From the NCBI RefSeq assembly GCF_002994655.1, contig NZ_PPDL01000002.1, positions 1 to 64,000 on the forward strand: a stretch of DNA of 64,000 nucleotides, read 5' to 3'. This DNA comes from Corynebacterium sp. 13CS0277 (GTDB taxonomy: Bacteria > Actinomycetota > Actinomycetes > Mycobacteriales > Mycobacteriaceae). This document shows, piece by piece, positions 27,627 to 36,242 of the stretch (within the stretch, counting starts at the first letter, position 1; each line of letters starts with the position of its first letter). Position numbers and translations under genes: made by a program. The notes under the pieces were generated by a model. It did no database searches, was not told the DNA's origin, and was given only the letters and a program-made list of their open reading frames with translations.

Positions 27627-29156
27627 CTAGTCGTCGGCGGCGGCCCCGACCTGCAGCGTGAGTGACCAGGAGGCGGGGCCGAGGCGGTGAAAGTCGTGCA
27701 CCCGGTGGCCCGCGGTGGCGGCCCAGGAGGGGATGGCCTCGGTGGCCTGGGTGCAGTCAAAGGTGATGGTGAGGTACGCGCCCGCGGGCAGAGCATCGAC
27801 GGCCTGCCGCAGCTTCAGCAGGGGGAAGGGGCACACATCGCCCACGGTGTCGAGCACAAACCAGTCCTCCTCCGCCACGGGTTCCTCGGCAAGCGCCACG
27901 CCGCCGCGGGCATACGCGGGCGCCCTGCGCTGCGGGGCGATGCGCTGCGGGGCGGCGTGCCGTGGGGCGGCCTCAAGCACTGGGGTGTGGGTCAGGGGTG
28001 CGATCCGGGCGGCGAACTCGAGGCCGTGTTCTGCCCGCGCGCCTGCGGCACTCGCCTGCTGCTCGGGTGCGGTGGTCGCGCCCGGTGTCTTGTGTTCCGC
28101 TGCCAACTGGGCCGGCGCCTGCGCCTGGGTGGGTGCGGCCTGTGCTGCGGTGGCACGGGTGCCGCGCAGGAGGTAGAACTTCGCCGCGAGGAATACGCCC
28201 AGGGCGGTGAACAGCAGTGCCGTCCAGCCCTGGTAGCTGAACAGGCTGGTTTGCACCATGCCGTTGCCGACGGTGCAGCCGCCCGCCCAGCTCGCACCGA
28301 CACCCATGAGGATGCCGCCCGCCAGGGCGGCAACCGCCGTGCGGGCGTCCGGCACCCGCACCCGAAACTCGCCGCTGACACGTGCCGCCACGAGGGATCC
28401 CAGCAGGATGCCGAGGACCAGCAGCGCGCCCCAGTCGAGGAACTCCGACTCGCCGGTGACGAGGAAGTTCACCACGTTCTTCGACGGGGTGGTGATGCCC
28501 AGCCCGTCGTTGCGGCCCGTGGCGGCCGACAGGGGCCAGGCGGCCACGCCGATGAGGCCGACGGCGACGGCGGCGACATACAGCGGCAGCGGCCGCTGCC
28601 AACCGGGCAGCCCGGCCAGGCGAGGGGGCGCGGCGCCGGCGCCGCGGCGCACGTACACCGCCGCCCAGACGGCGGTCACCGCACCCAGCCCGCAACTAAG
28701 CAACCAGGGGTTGATACCGAAGTCGTGGATGGGGGACACGTGCGTGGTGGTCACGCTGCGACCCCAGTCGTTGACGCCCCGCAGCGCGCCCGTCTTCATG
28801 GCGGCGGCCGCGGTGGCATACCCGGCGAGCGCAATCCAGGAGCCGACGAGCCCCTCGCCGGCCCGGTACCACGTGCCGGAGGCGCAGCCCCCGGCGAGCA
28901 CAATGCCGATGCCGAACAGCACGCTGCCGCCGATGACGGCCCAGGGGGCGAAAGGATCGTAGTCGGGGTGGATGATGCCCGCGGCGCTGAGGATCTGCAC
29001 GCCGAGGGCCTGAACACTAATAACGATGAGGAGGGCGACGAAGGGGCCGAAGGTGCGGCGGAGGTAGATGTCCCGCAGGAAGCCGGTGACGCAGAAGCGC
29101 CCGCGCTGCAGGACAGCCCCCAGCACCACGCCCAGGATGAGGCCGGTGAGGATCAT
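27627..29156 (-). CDS. YeeE/YedE sulfur transporter fused to a C-terminal TusA domain
   Basis: A 509-residue membrane protein. Residues about 1-335 match the YeeE/YedE (DUF395) family: hydrophobic segments with conserved cysteines in G-R-F-C-V-T-G, G-G-C-A-S-G-T and G-G-C-T-V-G-N. These channels take up thiosulfate or related sulfur compounds. After an Ala/Gln/Pro-rich linker (about 340-425), residues about 430-505 form a TusA-like sulfur carrier domain with the C-P-F-P motif in V-G-D-V-C-P-F-P-L-L. The fusion suggests that imported sulfur is handed straight to a persulfide carrier. The gene converges on the thioredoxin-reductase-like gene with a 4-nt gap. An McbR-like sulfur-control box lies about 180 nt upstream of the start. 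It may supply sulfur for the Cys-derived heterocycles, but it may also serve general metabolism. Confidence 0.86.
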   Translation of the reverse strand: MILTGLILGVVLGAVLQRGRFCVTGFLRDIYLRRTFGPFVALLIVISVQALGVQILSAAGIIHPDYDPFAPWAVIGGSVLFGIGIVLAGGCASGTWYRAGEGLVGSWIALAGYATAAAAMKTGALRGVNDWGRSVTTTHVSPIHDFGINPWLLSCGLGAVTAVWAAVYVRRGAGAAPPRLAGLPGWQRPLPLYVAAVAVGLIGVAAWPLSAATGRNDGLGITTPSKNVVNFLVTGESEFLDWGALLVLGILLGSLVAARVSGEFRVRVPDARTAVAALAGGILMGVGASWAGGCTVGNGMVQTSLFSYQGWTALLFTALGVFLAAKFYLLRGTRATAAQAAPTQAQAPAQLAAEHKTPGATTAPEQQASAAGARAEHGLEFAARIAPLTHTPVLEAAPRHAAPQRIAPQRRAPAYARGGVALAEEPVAEEDWFVLDTVGDVCPFPLLKLRQAVDALPAGAYLTITFDCTQATEAIPSWAATAGHRVHDFHRLGPASWSLTLQVGAAADD

Positions 29157-29607
29157 GGGAGGTCGGTGTTTTCTCTGTGTGTGACTTGTGTGTGGACTGT
29201 GTGTGGTGTGTCCATCGCGCGCCCGCGCTGATCGAGCTGCGGCACACCGTCGTGGCAGGCGTCGAACCGGACAGCAGGCCCGGCGGCGGGGCGGGCGATA
29301 CCACGCAACGCTAGACCAGTCGGTACGGTTTGAATAGACCCTGCAGTCTTTTAGTGTCGAAGCTCACACCCACCCCGGGGTGGAACCCCAGCTCACCCAC
29401 CGACGACGAAGAGAAAAATCAGTCATACTTAAACGCGGTGTCTCCGCCATCACGGCGTGCCCGGTTGGTGCCCCTGCGGGCCACCCCCGCACCCGGCTCC
29501 GCGCGGGACACCACAGTTAAAGAACCGAAAACACGCACCCCTTTTTTCTGTCCCCGTCTGCCGGTGGACGTGGCGCGGGTTTTCCCCTCAATCACAAGGT
29601 GGTTTTT
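29157..29607. other. Divergent intergenic region between yedE-tusA and fumC
   Basis: About 450 bases with no gene. It contains a TG-repeat-like stretch (29170-29210), a G+C-rich block, two TAGAC half-sites (29312 and 29335) belonging to one good and one weak McbR-like site, and an A+T-richer patch near 29405-29435 that may carry the fumC promoter. The fumC Shine-Dalgarno sequence AAGGTGG lies just before 29608. A CT-rich stretch (about 29540-29565) precedes it. Confidence 0.5.
29335..29350. promoter_or_regulatory. McbR-like sulfur-regulon operator
   Basis: TAGACCCTGCAGTCTT matches 9 of the 10 fixed positions of the McbR operator TAGAC-N6-GTCTA known from Corynebacterium glutamicum. A second, weaker site (TAGAC then GTACG after 6 nt, 7 of 10) starts at 29312. 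Both lie upstream of the leftward yedE-tusA gene, where repression by the sulfur-metabolism regulator McbR would make sense. Binding is inferred from the motif only. Confidence 0.55.
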
Positions 29608-31005
29608 ATGACCGAGTACCGCATCGAACACGACACCATGGGCGAAGTGAAGGTCCCCGTCAACGCCCTGTGGCGGGCCCAGACCCAGCGCGCCGTGGAG
29701 AACTTCCCGATTTCGGGGCGCGGCCTGGAAGCCGCCCAGATCCGCGCCATGGGCCTGCTCAAGGCCGCCTGCGCCCAGGTCAACAAGGACCGCGGCCTGC
29801 TGCCGGCGGAGAAGGCTGACGCCATCATCGCCGCCGCGAAGGAGGTCGCCGACGGCCGCCACGACGCCGAGTTCCCCATCGACGTGTTCCAGACCGGTTC
29901 CGGCACGTCCTCCAACATGAACACCAACGAGGTCATCGCCTCCCTCTGCGCCGCCGCCGGCGTGGAGGTGCACCCCAACGATGACGTCAACATGGGCCAG
30001 TCCTCCAACGACACCTTCCCGACCGCGACCCACGTCGCCGCCACCGAAGCTGCCGTCACCGACCTCATCCCGGGTCTGAAGGTGCTGCACGCCTCCCTGG
30101 CCGCCAAGGCCAAGGAGTGGGAGCAGGTCGTCAAGTCCGGCCGCACCCACCTCATGGACGCCGTCCCCGTCACCCTCGGCCAGGAGTTCGCCGGCTACGC
30201 CCGCCAGATCGAGGCCGGCATCGAGCGCATCGAGGCCACCCTCCCCCGCCTCGGCGAGCTGCCCATCGGCGGCACCGCCGTCGGCACCGGCCTGAACACC
30301 CCCGCCGACTTCGGCGCGAAGGTCGTCGCTGAGCTCGTCAAGCTCACCGGCGTCAAGGAACTGCGCGAGTGCGTCAACCACTTCGAGGCCCAGGCCGCCC
30401 GCGACGGCCTGGTCGAGTTCTCCGGCGCGATGCGCACCGTGGCTGTCTCCCTCAACAAGATCGCCAACGACATCCGCTGGATGGGCTCCGGCCCGCTCAC
30501 CGGCCTGGCAGAGATCCACCTGCCGGACCTGCAGCCGGGTTCCTCCATCATGCCGGGCAAGGTCAACCCCGTCCTGTGTGAGACCGCCACCCAGGTCGCC
30601 GCCCAGATCGTCGGCAACGACGCCGGTGTCGCCTTCGCCGGCTCCCAGGGCGCGTTCGAGCTCAACGTGTTCATCCCGATGATGGCCCGCAACGTCCTCG
30701 AGTCCGCCCGCCTGCTGGCCAACACCTCCCGCGTGTTTGCCGAGCGCCTCGTCGACGGCATCGAGCCCAACACCGAGCGCATGAAGACTCTCGCCGAGTC
30801 CTCCCCCTCGATCGTGACCCCGCTGAACTCCGCCATCGGCTACGAAAATGCCGCTAAGGTGGCCAAGACCGCCCTGAAGGAAGGCAAGACCATCCGTCAG
30901 ACGGTCATCGACCTGGGCTTCGTCGATGGCGAGAAGCTCACCGAGGAAGAGCTGGACCGCCGCCTCGACGTGCTGGCCATGTGCAACACGGACCGCGACA
31001 AGTAA
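29608..31005 (+). CDS. fumC: Fumarate hydratase, class II
   Basis: The iron-independent fumarase of the TCA cycle, converting fumarate and malate in the cytoplasm. The 465-residue product has the full length of the family. The class II signature [11 protein letters not shown] is present, as are [10 protein letters not shown] and [12 protein letters not shown] 29608 is preferred over an in-frame GTG at 29599 because AAGGTGG lies 5 nt before it. Codon use is strongly biased toward C-ending codons, as expected of a highly expressed core gene. A hairpin terminator follows directly, so it is probably monocistronic. In Mycobacterium tuberculosis the orthologue lies near glyA and coaA, as here, but in this window the two are separated by the DHB cluster. 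Confidence 0.97.
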   Translation: MTEYRIEHDTMGEVKVPVNALWRAQTQRAVENFPISGRGLEAAQIRAMGLLKAACAQVNKDRGLLPAEKADAIIAAAKEVADGRHDAEFPIDVFQTGSGTSSNMNTNEVIASLCAAAGVEVHPNDDVNMGQSSNDTFPTATHVAATEAAVTDLIPGLKVLHASLAAKAKEWEQVVKSGRTHLMDAVPVTLGQEFAGYARQIEAGIERIEATLPRLGELPIGGTAVGTGLNTPADFGAKVVAELVKLTGVKELRECVNHFEAQAARDGLVEFSGAMRTVAVSLNKIANDIRWMGSGPLTGLAEIHLPDLQPGSSIMPGKVNPVLCETATQVAAQIVGNDAGVAFAGSQGAFELNVFIPMMARNVLESARLLANTSRVFAERLVDGIEPNTERMKTLAESSPSIVTPLNSAIGYENAAKVAKTALKEGKTIRQTVIDLGFVDGEKLTEEELDRRLDVLAMCNTDRDK

Positions 31006-31016
31006 CACCCCTTTTC

Positions 31017-31050
31017 TTCTCCCGCGCCGCAGCCGCTGCGCGCGGGAGAA
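31017..31050 (+). terminator. Hairpin after fumC
   Basis: A perfect 11-bp stem (31017-31027 with 31040-31050, arm TTCTCCCGCGC) and a 12-nt loop, starting 11 nt after the fumC stop. No clear T-run follows, so it may act as a weak terminator or an RNA-stabilising end. Confidence 0.6.
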
Positions 31051-31391
31051 CACATGGGTGTGTCTCAAGGCCCCGGAAGGATGCCGCACGCCCCGCGTGA
31101 CACTCGCGCGCGGGGCGCGGCCCCCGGGGCCTGACGCATGCGCGCCCCCGAATGGGGGCACTGTGGGGCGCTCACGTGCCAAAGGTGAGCAAAAACACGC
31201 CTGCATAGGCCCGTTGTCGCCGCCCACCAGTGACAACACCGCATTCCCCGCGCTGCGGCACCGGCGCGGGCTGTGGCACGCCAGGGGCGAGCGTGGCCGG
31301 GGTGGGGGTGTGCGGCAACGCCGAGCTGGCTGCGCGCAGGACGGCAACTGCTAGGTGAGGGTGCGCAAGGGTGCGACTGCACCCACTTGCT
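31051..31391. other. Intergenic region between fumC and the DHB operon
   Basis: About 340 bases with no convincing gene. It has several short G+C-rich inverted repeats (for example around 31095-31130) and no recognisable coding sequence. Its right end leads into the DtxR-like box of the siderophore operon. Confidence 0.45.
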
Positions 31392-31410
31392 GAACGATAA
31401 GCTAACCTAA
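31392..31410 (+). promoter_or_regulatory. DtxR/IdeR-type iron box
   Basis: GAACGATAAGCTAACCTAA matches 14 of 19 positions of the DtxR consensus TTAGGTTAGCCTAACCTAA (position 10 taken as G or C); the right half is a perfect GCTAACCTAA. A -10-like TAAGCT (31398-31403) lies inside the box, so a bound iron-loaded repressor would block the promoter. The first gene of the DHB operon starts 40 nt downstream with the Shine-Dalgarno sequence AGGGAG. This predicts induction in low iron. Confidence 0.7.
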
Positions 31411-31449
31411 GGGGCGGCCCGAATTCACCGCACTAGGGAGCACCCCCAC

Positions 31450-32073
31450 ATGATTCCCATGATTGAGCACTACCCCCACCCAACGGTGGAGGACTGTGTG
31501 CCGGGGCGCGCCACCTGGGACCTCGACCCCAGCCGCGCCGCCCTGCTCATCCACGACATGCAGCGCTACTTCATCGCCCCCTTCGGCGACTCCGCGCTCA
31601 TGGAGCGCACCATCGCCAACATTCGCACCCTCCTGGAGGTGGCCCGCGCCCACGGGGTGCCGGTGTTCTACACCGCCCAGCCGCCCCACCAGCAGCCCGA
31701 GGACCGGGGGCTGCTCACCGACCTGTGGGGCACCGGCCTTGTCGACGGCGAGGAGATCATCGCCGAGCTTGCGCCGCAGCCCGGCGATACGGTGCTGACG
31801 AAGTGGCGCTACGACGCCTTCGAGCGCTCTGATTTCCGCGCCCAGCTCGCAGCTGCCGGCCGCGACCAGTTGATCATCGCCGGCATCTACGCCCACATTG
31901 GGGTGCTCACCACCGCGACAAGTGCCTTCATGAAGGACATCGCGCCTTTCCTCGTCGCCGACGCCTGCGCCGATTTCAGTCGGGAGATGCACGAACTGGC
32001 GCTCAACCAGGCGGCCCGCATGTGCGCCGTTGTCACCGATACCGCCCGCGTTGTGGGCGCCTTGAGCCGTTAG
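31450..32073 (+). CDS. entB: Isochorismatase (2,3-dihydro-2,3-dihydroxybenzoate synthase)
   Basis: A 207-residue isochorismatase that hydrolyses isochorismate to 2,3-dihydro-2,3-dihydroxybenzoate and pyruvate. Family motifs are clear: A-A-L-L-I-H-D-M-Q-R-Y-F with the catalytic Asp, L-T-K-W-R-Y-D-A-F, and I-A-G-I-Y-A-H-I-G-V-L-T-T. It ends after the hydrolase domain, so unlike EntB and DhbB it has no C-terminal aryl carrier; that function is on a separate small gene later in the operon. The ATG at 31450 has AGGGAG 9 nt upstream and lies just behind an iron box. It is the first gene of entB-entA-entC-entE-ArCP-entF, with 10 nt to the next gene. Confidence 0.93.
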   Translation: MIPMIEHYPHPTVEDCVPGRATWDLDPSRAALLIHDMQRYFIAPFGDSALMERTIANIRTLLEVARAHGVPVFYTAQPPHQQPEDRGLLTDLWGTGLVDGEEIIAELAPQPGDTVLTKWRYDAFERSDFRAQLAAAGRDQLIIAGIYAHIGVLTTATSAFMKDIAPFLVADACADFSREMHELALNQAARMCAVVTDTARVVGALSR

Positions 32074-32083
32074 GTCCCCGCGT

Positions 32084-32917
32084 ATGTCACCCACCACCCC
32101 TGCCTCTGACGCCGCACGGGACACCTCTCCCGCGCTCCCCCGCCCGAGTATCACCCCCGCCATCGGCACCACCACCTGGACCATCAACGGCACCCCGCAC
32201 CCCCGGGTCCTGGTCACCGGCGCCGCCGGTGGTATCGGCTGCGCGGTCGCCTGTCACCTCCACGCCCTCGGCGCGGAGGTCATCGCCACGGACCGCTACG
32301 CCCACCCCGCCCCCTGCGGGGAGATCCCCGTCCGCGCCCTCGACCTCGCCGATGTGGACGCCATCAACGCCTTCGTCGACGAACTCACCGCCGCCGGCCC
32401 CATCCACGGCCTGGTCAACGCCGCCGGGCTGTTCCTCGGCGGCCCGGCGGACGTCGTCACCGCAGGCGACTTCGACGCCCTGTGGGCGGTCAACACCCGC
32501 GCCGTCTACGCCCTGTCCACCCGGCTCGGCAGCCACATGGCCGATGCGGGCGGCGGCTCCATCGTCACGATCGCCAGCAACTCCGGAGCAATCCCCCGGG
32601 CCCACATGGTGGCCTACGGGGCCTCCAAGACGGCGGCGAGCCTGCTCACCCGCTCCCTGGGGCTGGAGCTCGGGCGCGCCGGCGTGCGCTGCAATGTGGT
32701 GAGCCCCGGCACCACCCGCACCCAAATGATCACCGGGCTGGCCAGCGAAGACGTACTCATCGCCGGAGTCCCGGACACCTATAAGGCGGGCATCCCGCTC
32801 GGCAAGATCGCCGAACCCCGCGACATCGCCCACACGGTGGGCTTTGTGCTCTCCGACCAGGCGGGCCACATGACCGCCCAGGACATCGTCGTCGATGGTG
32901 GTGCCAGTGCCTGCTAA
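32084..32917 (+). CDS. entA: 2,3-dihydro-2,3-dihydroxybenzoate dehydrogenase
   Basis: A short-chain dehydrogenase of 277 residues that oxidises 2,3-dihydro-DHB to 2,3-dihydroxybenzoate with NAD. The Rossmann motif is T-G-A-A-G-G-I-G. The N-A-A-G motif follows, and the catalytic set is Ser in I-A-S-N-S, Tyr in Y-G-A-S-K and that Lys. The C-terminal D-G-G-A-S ends the family fold. An unusual N-terminal extension of about 35 residues, rich in Thr, Pro and Ser, precedes the core, so the true start could be later than 32084. It lies 10 nt after entB and overlaps the start of entC by 23 nt, which supports coupled expression. Sequence alone cannot exclude another SDR substrate, but the neighbours make the DHB role strong. 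Confidence 0.9.
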   Translation: MSPTTPASDAARDTSPALPRPSITPAIGTTTWTINGTPHPRVLVTGAAGGIGCAVACHLHALGAEVIATDRYAHPAPCGEIPVRALDLADVDAINAFVDELTAAGPIHGLVNAAGLFLGGPADVVTAGDFDALWAVNTRAVYALSTRLGSHMADAGGGSIVTIASNSGAIPRAHMVAYGASKTAASLLTRSLGLELGRAGVRCNVVSPGTTRTQMITGLASEDVLIAGVPDTYKAGIPLGKIAEPRDIAHTVGFVLSDQAGHMTAQDIVVDGGASAC

Positions 32918-34169
32918 TTTCTCCTTCCGCACCCGCCACTACCTGCTGCACGCCTCCGGGGTGGCCCGCCGCATCGCACCGAAGGCCTGGGATGCGGCCC
33001 GGCTGCGGCAGCTCGCGGGCGACGACATGGTCGTCGGCGCGGTGCCGTTTTCCCCCCAGGCGACCGCCCGGCTATTCGTGCCCCGCGAATGGGAGCGCCT
33101 CCAGCGCCCCGGAGCAGAGCTCGACGACGAGGGCGCGGCACTGGCGCCCGCCACCCACGCCCCCACCATGCAGCACGGGGCCCGCCTCGACGGCTTCGAC
33201 GAGCGCGGCGACTTCCGCACCACCGTCGCCCGCGGCCTTGAGGCCATTGCTGCCGGCGACGTCGACAAGGTGGTGCTGTCCCGGCAGGTGGTGGGCACCA
33301 TGCCGCGCCCCATCCCCACCGGCCGGCTGCGGGAAAAACTCTGGGCCGCCAACCCCTACGCCTACGGCTACGACCTCGCCCTCGACGCCCCCTGGCTGCT
33401 CGGGCGGGCCGGGGTGGAAGCCCCCACCCGTGCCCCGGAAGGCGCCAGCTGCCACGCCTCCCTCCCGGCGCACACCCGAGAGGACCTCGCGCACCTGCTG
33501 GGTGCCAGCCCCGAACTCGTGCTCAAAGTCTCCGGCCGCACCGTGAGCACCTTCCCCCTGGCGGGCAGTATCCCCCGCTCCCAGGACCCGGCGGAAGACG
33601 CCCGGCGCGCCGACTTCCTCCGCTCCTCGCACAAAAACCTCGCGGAGCACGCCCACGTCACCGCCGATATCGCGCGTGTCCTGCGCAGCTTCTGCACCGA
33701 CGTGGACATTCCCGACGGCCCGGAGGTGCTGGCCACCCCGGTGATCTGGCACCTCGGCACCCACATGCGGGGCACCCTGAAGCCGGGGGTGAGTTCCTGG
33801 GATGTGCTCTGCGCACTCCACCCCACCCCGGCGGTGTCCGGGTGGCCGCAGGCCCCCGCCCGGGAGGTCATTCGCCGCCTCGAGCCGACCCCGCGTGGGG
33901 TGTTCGCCGGTGTTGTCGGCTGGTGTGAGGCCGGCGGCGACTGCGAGTGGGCCATGACTCTGCGCGGTGGCATCACCCACGACCGCACTGCCTACGCCTT
34001 CGCCGGCGCGGGCATCGTCGCCGGTTCCACCCCGGAGGAGGAGTATCGGGAAACCACCACGAAACTGTCGACGTTCCTCAACCCCCTCCTGCAGGTCATG
34101 GGCCGACCGCACCACGAGACCCTGTGCGGTGCCCGCAGCGCCCCCAACCCGGGCCTCGAGCTGTACTAG
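32895..34169 (+). CDS. entC: Isochorismate synthase
   Basis: A 424-residue chorismate-binding enzyme converting chorismate to isochorismate, the first step of DHB synthesis. Motifs include G-D-V-D-K-V-V-L-S-R, L-K-V-S-G-R-T-V-S-T-F-P-L-A-G-S, H-L-G-T-H-M-R-G, L-H-P-T-P-A-V-S-G and the terminal A-G-A-G-I-V-A-G-S. The family also contains salicylate synthases (Irp9, MbtI), which cannot be told apart with certainty by eye. The flanking isochorismatase and dehydrogenase would be pointless if it made salicylate, and the length fits EntC/DhbC. The start overlaps the end of entA by 23 nt; a nearby GTG is an alternative. Confidence 0.92.
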   Translation: MVVPVPANFSFRTRHYLLHASGVARRIAPKAWDAARLRQLAGDDMVVGAVPFSPQATARLFVPREWERLQRPGAELDDEGAALAPATHAPTMQHGARLDGFDERGDFRTTVARGLEAIAAGDVDKVVLSRQVVGTMPRPIPTGRLREKLWAANPYAYGYDLALDAPWLLGRAGVEAPTRAPEGASCHASLPAHTREDLAHLLGASPELVLKVSGRTVSTFPLAGSIPRSQDPAEDARRADFLRSSHKNLAEHAHVTADIARVLRSFCTDVDIPDGPEVLATPVIWHLGTHMRGTLKPGVSSWDVLCALHPTPAVSGWPQAPAREVIRRLEPTPRGVFAGVVGWCEAGGDCEWAMTLRGGITHDRTAYAFAGAGIVAGSTPEEEYRETTTKLSTFLNPLLQVMGRPHHETLCGARSAPNPGLELY

Positions 34170-34244
34170 CCCTTCACATCCATCCAGCTCGCTGCCTCCC
34201 CAGTCCCTCCCTGACCAGCCCCGCCGCCCCTTGCGAAAGAGACG

Positions 34245-35957
34245 ATGACTTCCCACCCCACTTCCTCCCCCGCGCACACCACCGGCGCGAGTTCCACCCC
34301 TCCTGCTGGCGGCGGCGTAGCTGTGCCGCTGGCCACCCCGGATGACCTGTACCCGCCCGCGGTGCGCCAGCACTGGCGTGATCGTGGGGTGTGGACGGAT
34401 GACACCCTCGCCCAGCACCTCAGCCAGGCTGCCGCCCGCTTCGCGGAGCGCCCCGCCGTGGTCGCACCCATCGCCGCCACCCCGGGGGCGTGGGCGCGGC
34501 TGAGCTATGCGGACCTTGATGCCTACGCGGAGGAGGTCGCCTGCCTGCTGGTGCAGCAGGGGGTGCGGCCCGGCGATCGGGTCGTGGTGTTCTGCCCCAA
34601 CACGGTCGAGTACTTCGGCGCCTTTTTCGGCGTCGTGCGTCTCGGCGCGGTGCCGGTGCACGCGCTGCCCGCGCACGGGGTGACCGAGCTTGAGCACTTC
34701 CTCAGCGCCGCCGGGGCGCGCGCCATCCTCACGGTGGAGCGCTTCGGGCTCACCCAGCACGCGGCACTCGCCCGCGAGGCCGCCGCCGCGGCGGGTGCGG
34801 ACCCGCAGGTTCTCCTCGTGCCCGCGCCCGGCGCCCGCCCGGCCAGCACACCCGTGCCGCCGGCAGACGTCGACCCGCACGGCCTGGGCCTGGTGCAGCT
34901 CTCCGGGGGCACGACGGGCGTGCCGAAGCTCATCGGGCGCAGCCACGCCGACTACTTGTTCTCCGTGCGCCGCAGCGTCGAGGTGTGTGAGCTGTCCCCG
35001 GACACCCGCATGCTCGTGGTGCTGCCGGCGGCGCACAACTTCACGATGAGCTCCCCCGGCATCCTGGGGGTCACCTTCGCCGGCGGCTGCCTCGTGTGTG
35101 CCCCCGACCCCACCCCGGGCACCGCGTTCCGCCTCATTGAGGAGGAGCGCATCACCATGGCGGCGCTGGTGCCGCCGCTGGCGATGCTGTGGCTGAACAC
35201 CTCGACCGAGCGGGATCTCAGCTCCTTGGAGGTGCTGCAGGTCGGTGGCGCGAAGTTCGCCAACACGGCGGCCGCCCAGGTGCGGGACACCCTCGGCTGC
35301 ACCCTGCAGCAGGTGTTCGGCATGGCGGAAGGCCTGGTGAACTACACCCGCCTGGACGACCCAGAGGAGCTCATCACCACCACCCAGGGCTACCCCATGT
35401 CGGAGCACGACGAGGTGCTGGTCCTCGACGATGCCGGCGAGCCGGTCGCCCCCGGCGAGGTGGGCAACCTGTGGACGAGGGGCCCGTACACCATCCGCGG
35501 CTACCTCGGCGGGGTGTCCGCCTCCTCCTTCGACGAGCAGGGTTTCTACTGCACGGGTGACCTGGTGCGCCAGCTGCCCAGCGGGCACCTGGTGGTGGAA
35601 GGCCGGGCGAAGGAACAGATCAACCGGGCGGGCGAAAAGATCTCCTGCGAGGAGCTCGAGGACCTGCTGCTGCAAATGGGTGGTGTGGCCGATGCCCTGG
35701 TGCTGGGCCTGCCGGATGAGCACTTGGGCGAAAAGACCTGTGCGGTGCTCATCCCCGCCGATCCTGCGGCCGCCGAGGGGCGGGCGGAGTTCACCCTGGC
35801 GGGGGTGCGGGACTTCCTGCAGCAGCAGGGGGTGGCCGCGTTCAAACTGCCCGACCAGGTGGTCGTGCGCACGAGTTTCCCCACCACCACCGTAGGCAAA
35901 GCCTCGCGCGCCTCCACGCGGCGGCGGCTGCAACAGGAGCACGCCGCACAGGCCTGA
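34245..35957 (+). CDS. entE: 2,3-dihydroxybenzoate-AMP ligase
   Basis: A stand-alone adenylating enzyme of 570 residues that activates 2,3-dihydroxybenzoate with ATP and loads it on an aryl carrier. It shows L-S-G-G-T-T-G-V-P-K (P-loop), the substrate-site block A-A-H-N-F-T-M-S-S-P-G, F-G-M-A-E-G-L-V-N-Y-T, Y-C-T-G-D-L and a C-terminal G-K-A-S with the catalytic Lys. In the A-H-N block the position reported as Ser in DHB-activating and Cys in salicylate-activating ligases is Ser here, which supports DHB. GAAAGAG lies just upstream of the ATG. It is the only aryl-activating ligase in the window, so it is also the best candidate to load the N-terminal carrier of the cysteine NRPS about 8 kb to the left. 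Confidence 0.94.
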   Translation: MTSHPTSSPAHTTGASSTPPAGGGVAVPLATPDDLYPPAVRQHWRDRGVWTDDTLAQHLSQAAARFAERPAVVAPIAATPGAWARLSYADLDAYAEEVACLLVQQGVRPGDRVVVFCPNTVEYFGAFFGVVRLGAVPVHALPAHGVTELEHFLSAAGARAILTVERFGLTQHAALAREAAAAAGADPQVLLVPAPGARPASTPVPPADVDPHGLGLVQLSGGTTGVPKLIGRSHADYLFSVRRSVEVCELSPDTRMLVVLPAAHNFTMSSPGILGVTFAGGCLVCAPDPTPGTAFRLIEEERITMAALVPPLAMLWLNTSTERDLSSLEVLQVGGAKFANTAAAQVRDTLGCTLQQVFGMAEGLVNYTRLDDPEELITTTQGYPMSEHDEVLVLDDAGEPVAPGEVGNLWTRGPYTIRGYLGGVSASSFDEQGFYCTGDLVRQLPSGHLVVEGRAKEQINRAGEKISCEELEDLLLQMGGVADALVLGLPDEHLGEKTCAVLIPADPAAAEGRAEFTLAGVRDFLQQQGVAAFKLPDQVVVRTSFPTTTVGKASRASTRRRLQQEHAAQA

Positions 35958-36242
35958 TCCGCAGGCACTGCGCCCACGCAGCCTGCGCTCTGAAAGCCCG
36001 CGCTGTGGGGCCAGCTGCACGCCCTGGCTTCCGGCGAGCGCTCTCAGCCCCGCGTGCTGGTCGGCGCCGTTTGATCGCTCCCCGCCCGGCCGGCCCCTGT
36101 GCCTGTTGTTTTCCCGTGCCGGCAGCCTCCGGCGTGTGCCCTCCCCCTCCCCTGGTGGCCCGCCGCCCGCTGTCTTGCGGCGGCCCGCCGCTTTCTCCCC
36201 GGTTTTCTCCCTCCCCACCACTTGAAGGGTTTTGTTTCTCCC

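Noticed and set aside
29419-31347. Long open frame on the minus strand opposite fumC
   Set aside because: Gly/Val/Asp-rich low-complexity shadow of the strongly biased fumC codons; no ribosome binding site or family.
32895-34169. Reading the chorismate enzyme as a salicylate synthase feeding the HMWP2-like NRPS
   Set aside because: It is flanked by isochorismatase and the DHB dehydrogenase in one operon, and the ligase has the DHB-type Ser; isochorismate synthase is the simpler reading, though not proven.
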